DNA from: Actinostola sp. cb2023
Lineage: Eukaryota; Cnidaria; Anthozoa; Actiniaria; Actinostolidae
Direction of reading: 5' to 3'
NCBI GenBank assembly: GCA_033675265.1
Contig: JAUJYZ010000682.1
Location: 1-64,000 of the forward strand
Length of the DNA: 64,000 nt
Shown: positions 58,471 through 64,000 of the stretch, one piece after another
How the letters are laid out: every line of letters begins with the position of its first letter
How positions within the stretch are numbered: position 1 is the first letter of the stretch
The notes under the pieces: model-generated
What the model was told of the DNA's origin: nothing
The model's input: the letters and a program-made list of their open reading frames with translations, nothing else
Database searches by the model: none
Translations under genes and position numbers: made by a program

Positions 58471-60514
58471 GTCTGCTCGGCATTTATCGATGTTTATATG
58501 TTATATTTTAAAAGGCATTTGCACACGATGTAGAAAGCGCTTGGATGAACCTGTCCCAGTTGTGCCAGAACTATGCTTAACCGGACCACTAAAACGGCTA
58601 GAAATTGACCCTATGCCAGAACGTGAACATACATCAGCAGATCCAAGTGCAGACAAAGCAGAAACTTCTCTCCTCGTTGAGACTAAAAAGGACAATTCCC
58701 TCTTGCAGGTAACAGATTTTGTAAGAAGTCTTGCCGTGCATATAAGAACGTGGTGCTTATTCTTAACACAAGCTACACAGCGTTTATATTGTGGTGTTGC
58801 CGTGTTTTCTATTGTAGACTTCAAGATGTCTCAGAACTATGCCAGGCATCCCTAAACCTGTCTATAGAGGAGAAAGACTCTAGTGTGTATATTCCTGAGG
58901 AGAGTAACGGTAGCAGAACTGAGTCGTCTAATGGGCAAACTAACCCAGAGAAATCCCTAACTACACGACGACAGCATCTGAACAGGTTCGAAATCGTGGG
59001 AAGAGGCGAGTGCTCGCACCAGAAGCAATCGTATGCGGAGAGCTAAGGACGTTGTTGTCACAGCGTTGAATGTCATCACACCGGGGGATGAGGTTTTACT
59101 GTGGGAAGCACTTCAGTCCTCAAGACTGGTCGAGAAAGACCTTGGCTGTGAGGAGTCATCACCAGCTGATGAAAAATACCTCCTATCATTAGCTGAAACG
59201 TATGAAAATGCGTGTAGCTGGTGACAGGCATTGTCAGTCATGGCAGATCTTGTCCCCTTCAAACGCCTCCAGAGTACTTGCCTGGCATAACAGAGTACCG
59301 AGTGAAGGTTGCGCAGCAACACAGATTAGTCTTTGGTCGAGGTGTTCCAGTTCCACCTGTTCGAAGTCCTCGAATGAGAGTTGATAACAGCCAGCTGGAC
59401 CACTTCTTAACATTCATAACAAGTTCCCACGTGATGCAAGATCTGCCCTTTGGCCAGAGGTACCTCCGGCTCTCAACAGGAGAGGTATTGGAAACACCCA
59501 ATGTGATCCGTACAATGATACCAGAAAGAATCGTCAGGCAATACCAACAGTACTGCAAAGAGACTAGGTTCGAGCCATTTGGACAGACAACAATGGTGAA
59601 CATTCTCTCTGCCTGCTGCGCAACTGTGCGCAAATCCTTACAAGGGCTGGACTATGTCGCCGCTGAATGTAGCAGAGCATTTGACGATCTATGCTTTGTA
59701 GTGAAGCGGCTACAGGATTGCGGGACGATATCCAGAGATATGTGTGACTTGGTGCTTGCAGAGGTCTCTGAAAAACGGCAAGCAATATCTGAAGTCAGAC
59801 TTCAAGGTAACCATATTCTTTAGAATTTGTTCAGATAGGCTATTTCTATTTCTATTTCTGAAGTTGTTGCAAAGCCACATTTTTTTGAGAATTGTTACGA
59901 CATTTTATACCTCCCAGCATGCTCAGCAGCACGGCATAACAACGGTGCTTAATGTAGTGACAATCGGTTCATCTCATAGTCACACACATCGAGTTATTAG
60001 GGACCTTAAGCACCGACGACGAACGCGAGGACGTCGACGACCGGAAGTAATTTTTTCGGCTTTGGCGCTACTGCGCATGCACACCTCGTCGTCCACATGA
60101 AGTCCAGAACGTGAGAACGCCGTGTTTGCCGTCCTCGAGAGAACGTGAGTATTTATCCTTGATTTTTACCCTGAGAATTGGTTCTAAGGGAAAAAGATAT
60201 AATTAAGCAGCTTCAAGAACTCTTCATTAGTATGTTTATTGATTGTTGTCTTTCAAATCAGTTTCAAAATGTTAAATTTTCACTTTGCATTTCGCTACCT
60301 TCCATAGACACTCGTGACAGTAGAGTTGTATAAAACGAACAAGTGGCAATGTTTTTACTGTCTTTAGAGTAGAAATGGGGCCCCATGTTGATACTTTTTA
60401 TCACCTTTTCATTCCAAAATTGACAATTCAGATTCTCTTGATAGTCTGATGGGATTTGTTTTCAAAATTTAAAGCGAAAATCAGGCGAATAAATCGCTAA
60501 ACTTTGCATAGGTA

Positions 60515-61185
60515 ATGGAGTGGTCTGAGAAACACGACATTGCACTTTGCAGAGATGTTTTAGTCATGGAACCATTCCAGTTCCCGTACCGAAGCAAAGA
60601 AAGAGGAGAAGTGTGGAACGAAATTGCGAATAACTTGAACGGATTAGTGGAACTGAAATTTAAAGTTACTAAGCGTTCCGTCAGAGACTAACTTTGTTGC
60701 AAGGAAAATATAAAGGGAAAATGAGGCAGGAGGAGAGAGCTTCGGGTATCGATTGTGAAGAGACAGAGTTGGATCAAGCGTTAGAGGAGATTTTGGAGAA
60801 AGAGAGGGTAGCAGAAGACTTGAAGGATTTATCTTATGGCAAGAAAAAGGCTGAAAAGGCTGCTGCAGAGGAACACAGGCAGCAGGCTTGTGAGCGTTTG
60901 GGGGAAACAAAACAGAGGAAAGGAAGTAAGCTTACTGAGACAGATGATAGCCCACCAAAACCGAAAAAATCTAGGAGGAGCACATCTGATGCTGTGGAGT
61001 ATCTGAGAGAGAAATCAGAGCGGGAAAGCGAGTGGAAGAATCAGGAGTTAGAATTGAGAGCCAAGGAGCAAGAAGCTAATAAAGATTTACAAAAACAACA
61101 GCTTGAGATGATGAAAGCATTCATGCAACAGCAGCAGCAGCAGAACCAAATGCTGATGGCCATGCTTGCACAAAAGAGAAGCTAA
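60515..61185 (+). pseudogene. Harbinger SANT/MADF-like DNA-binding protein
   Basis: Starts MEWSEKHDIALCRDVLV with tryptophans in WNEIANNLN, in the pattern of Myb/SANT/MADF-type domains that bring the transposase to the ends. One base is missing near 60,690: the product after SVRD continues in another frame (TLLQGKYKGKMRQEE). The C-terminal half is a long charged coiled coil ending in a Gln run (QQQQQQNQ). About 220 residues in all, usual for this partner. Confidence 0.8.
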
Positions 61186-62062
61186 ACTAGCTCTTATATG
61201 TGTACTCCATGAAGAGATGTTGAGTTATATATTTTTAGATTAAATATATTAATTGTTAGTTGTTATACTTTGCCAAATTGTTGGTATTTTTAGCAAAAAG
61301 AAACATATGTTGGAGGTTGAAAAGTTACATATCATTAATTATGTCCCAAAAAATGCCATGTTGCTGTATAAGAATGATTATTGTGAAGCATGACATTTTT
61401 TTCTAGTTGAAGGGAAACTCAGTTTACCAATGATGACAGTTTCATACTTTGTAGTTAGATAAAGGAATATTACTTTTTAATCAGAATTGTTGTTCTGTTA
61501 TATATGGCTTATAAATCATGTAATTATTGTTCTCTTATGGCTTGCAATCATTAGCAGTAAAAGCTATATAAACCTTAATGTGAGATGATAATTATTTCAG
61601 AAATTGCAAACATGTGTTTACTATACTGAAGAGTCATTTACATTACTTCAAATCAATTAAGCACAGCATTCCCAGTTTTTCTATGTTATTGTATAATGTT
61701 CAAATTATAATTCTATCCTAGATTTTTCAAATAAAACGTTGTGTGGATAGCAAGCTTTCAGTGCCTGGAGCTTGGTATCTATATATAGCTACAAAACAGG
61801 CCTTTATAATTATTAATGCCACTCCATACATTATACAATGCTTGCCTTAGAACTTATTGTTTTTAATCTTTGTTTGAAAAGAATGAAATCTATTGTGATT
61901 TGGTACATGAAGTAAATACCCAAAACCTGTTCCTCAGGAAATGTAATTTGCATGATTGTATGAAATGTTACAAACCATAAGCTTTTATCATATTCATTGC
62001 TACACTGGGAAATGCTTTTATATATACTGAGTCAAGGAACTTTTACATGTACAGTGACTAAT

Positions 62063-62543
62063 TTAACTGAAGTACTCGTGAAGTGTGGGTGGCTCCAATT
62101 CAAAAAATTGTGAGGTCTGATTCCCATACAGACAGGTAAGGGCATTTCTAAGGAGAGCACAAACCACATACAATCTTTAAATTCTTCTTAAAGTCAATGA
62201 ATTTGAAATAAGTGGCAATGTCATTGAACAACCATTCAACTGACTCTCGCACAGTGCTCATTGAATGGTTGAAGTCCATCATTTGGGGGAGTCAAGCCTT
62301 GATTTCTGAATGGTGCCTGTATATGTATCCTTAGGGGGGTAAGCAGGGTCATCGTATAGACAGAATGGATTCCCTGCTTGTGAATGAGCAAACATCTGAA
62401 GCTGGTTGAGAAGACTTGAATTTGCAAGCATGCCTGCATCATGCTTCCTCCCCTCTAAGAAAATAGAAGTGACATGCACAGAACATTAGCAGAGTCCCAG
62501 TTAGAGAAGTAAACAAAATAAAACAATGTAATTATGATAAACC

Positions 62544-62576
<33 letters not shown>

Positions 62577-63403
62577 TATCATCCTCATCATTATTATTAT
62601 TGTATTAGACTACTGTATAATTCATGGTAAAAAATCACTCTAATCAGGGAATGGAATTAAAGCAACAAGATGAAATAATTGGATGAATGAATAAAAGTAG
62701 TACTAAGTGAATGAATGAAGGGATGGTTGAAATAAAATGAAATACACCAACACATCTCACCTACTGGTCCATACATGTTCCCTATAATACCATTTGGTAG
62801 GGCCACACACTGAAACTTGAGGGCATGCACCCTTTTGTGTCCATTATAGAGGATCCTCTGGTTTGTGCCTGGCCTACATATTGGTCGAACGGTCCCGTCT
62901 ATGAATCCGAAGCAATTATGTAATGTAGCTCCCTTTGCAGTAACAGCATCGCTATAAATTTGCAGGGCAGCAGGGCTGAGAACAGTGTGATTCCACTGGG
63001 TTAGTCGATGGTTATGAGTGGTGTAAATAAAGTCAAGCACGTCGTTACTGACCATGCTGAGAACTGGTATAATGTCACTGTATCGGCATGGGTATGATAA
63101 CCTTCTAAGCAGGATACAGAGACCTTCCATACCACTGACAACACTTCGTTGATCACAAGTGAAGCTATCAGGTAACTGCAAAACCTCTGCAAGAAGTGGC
63201 AGGTCTCGTTTTCTGAACCTGAACTCAGCCAAACATTCGGCATCGTTCATGTCTTCGAGTGACAGCCTGTTCTATTGTTCAAGACAAAAATTCGTTTTTT
63301 TTGGCGTGAACTCTTCAAAGAGCAGCAGTAATTCTTCATCATCTATTGCACCAAAATCATGGCTTAAAAGTAATAGCTCTTGTAGATCGTGAAATGAAGG
63401 CAT
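62063..63403 (-). pseudogene. PIF/Harbinger DDE transposase, two exons
   Basis: Exon 1 is 63403-62761 and exon 2 62454-62063. Catalytic residues: D in FGFIDGTVRPICRPG, D in YDDPAYP, E in VEWLFNDI. Flanking motifs include YNGHKRVHALKFQ, EGRKHDAGM and FFELEPPTLHEYFS at the end. Defects: a TAG after TNFCLEQ, a small in-frame loss after YSDIIP, and frameshifts near 62,345 and 62,165. It cuts and pastes the element at TWA-like sites in related systems. Confidence 0.9.
62551..62602. repeat. (ATT)n microsatellite in the transposase intron
   Basis: Pure attattatt run with a short degenerate extension. Confidence 0.95.
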
Positions 63404-63576
63404 GATGAAAATAAAACACACCGTTTATACAGGTTCTCGGTTTGTTTACATGACACGTCCTCGGTGACACGTCGACGCGCGCGCTTAACATTTCAGTTTT
63501 CCCGCCGAGGACGACGTTCTCGACCCAGACCTCCGACGGATCTCGTCGTCGTCGTCCTCGCATTCGTCGTCGGTGC

Positions 63577-64000
63577 TTAAGTGTCGTTTCCTGATAGAGT
63601 GTTCCAGACTCTGGAAATGGGGGTCCACCGATTTTGATAAAATTTACTGCAGAAGTTGGTCTTGATGGGATATTCCAAAATCCAATTTGGTTTGGTTTTC
63701 TGACTTATAGTTCAAGAGTTTCAGGGGAGTGCAATTTTGGACCTCCAGATCATTGAAAATCCTGTGTTTCAAGGGGTAAGTCTAAACTGCTGCAAAACCA
63801 AACACACAAAACCTATTCACTAATCAATTGTATGGTGTGATTCTGATATAAAGGTACTTTCAATTCATATGTACTGAGACTACACAGAAGTTTCTGACTG
63901 AGTGGGGCCTGGGACGAGTTCGGGCCAAATTTTGAGTGACTGAGCACCACTCAAAATTGCCAAACTTTAGAAATTAATATTGGCTACCTGCATACTTATT
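63577..64000. other. Right edge, nothing recognised
   Basis: Non-coding sequence after the Harbinger element. No continuation of copy C exons is seen here. Confidence 0.4.

Larger units (their letters stand above)
60010..63576. mobile_element. PIF/Harbinger transposon, 3.6 kb
   Basis: TIR gcaccgacgacgaacgcgag is mirrored at the right end (ttcgtcgtcggtgc), with TTAA outside each end, so the duplication is TTA or TAA with one ambiguous base. It holds the two proteins typical of the superfamily: a SANT/MADF-like protein (plus) and a DDE transposase (minus), convergent. The gap 61,186-62,062 between them is AT-rich and non-coding. It follows copy C exon 4 by 200 bp. Confidence 0.92.

Overview
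The window looks like repeat-dense, intron-bearing animal DNA. The lineage-expanded families suggest a cnidarian, probably a coral or sea anemone, but this is inferred from protein families and not proven. I see no convincing intact host gene. Nearly everything is transposable elements of several classes, their nested non-autonomous derivatives, and decayed copies of one multi-exon family with an RNase H-like core.

Layout. 1-7,260: degenerate repeats, a MITE, then copy A (minus strand) of the uncharacterised family, carrying a 0.8-kb internal inversion and a nested foldback element. 10.3-13.1 kb: copy B of that family (minus). 13.2-14.2 kb: two MITEs. 14.5-18.85 kb: a 5'-truncated Ty3/gypsy retrotransposon (plus). 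18.86-20.25 kb: copy D, first exons only (minus). 21.8-27.5 kb: a nine-exon THAP-domain DDE transposase gene (plus) convergent with a two-exon P2X7-type zinc-finger gene (minus). 27.7-29.3 kb: a decayed DUF6589 gene. 29.5-40.5 kb: a second gypsy element (minus), split inside gag by an 8.8-kb TIR element (31,570-40,363). That element's only gene has a Cys-rich N-terminus and a C-terminal PIN/XPG-like nuclease, which fits the Academ superfamily. 40.5-41.4 kb: a kinase fragment and a minisatellite.

44,038-57,529 is a 13.5-kb TIR element with 88-bp, almost identical ends and a perfect 7-bp target duplication. It carries a DUF6589 gene (plus) and a convergent RecQ-like helicase gene (minus), a pairing that fits the helicase-bearing Academ lineage. 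It landed about 50 bp inside the first exon of copy C, whose other exons follow at 57.5-59.8 kb. 60,010-63,576 is a PIF/Harbinger transposon with both expected genes, a SANT/MADF-like protein and a DDE transposase.

The insertion order can be read locally. The gypsy gag was hit by the nuclease element; the left TIR of that element was then hit by a 558-bp TTAA MITE and by a ~1.5-kb element, while the right TIR keeps both empty sites. In the helicase element, TA-type, foldback and minisatellite-bearing elements invaded introns and one coding exon of the DUF6589 gene. Almost every coding region carries stops or frameshifts, so most elements here should be immobile unless helped in trans.
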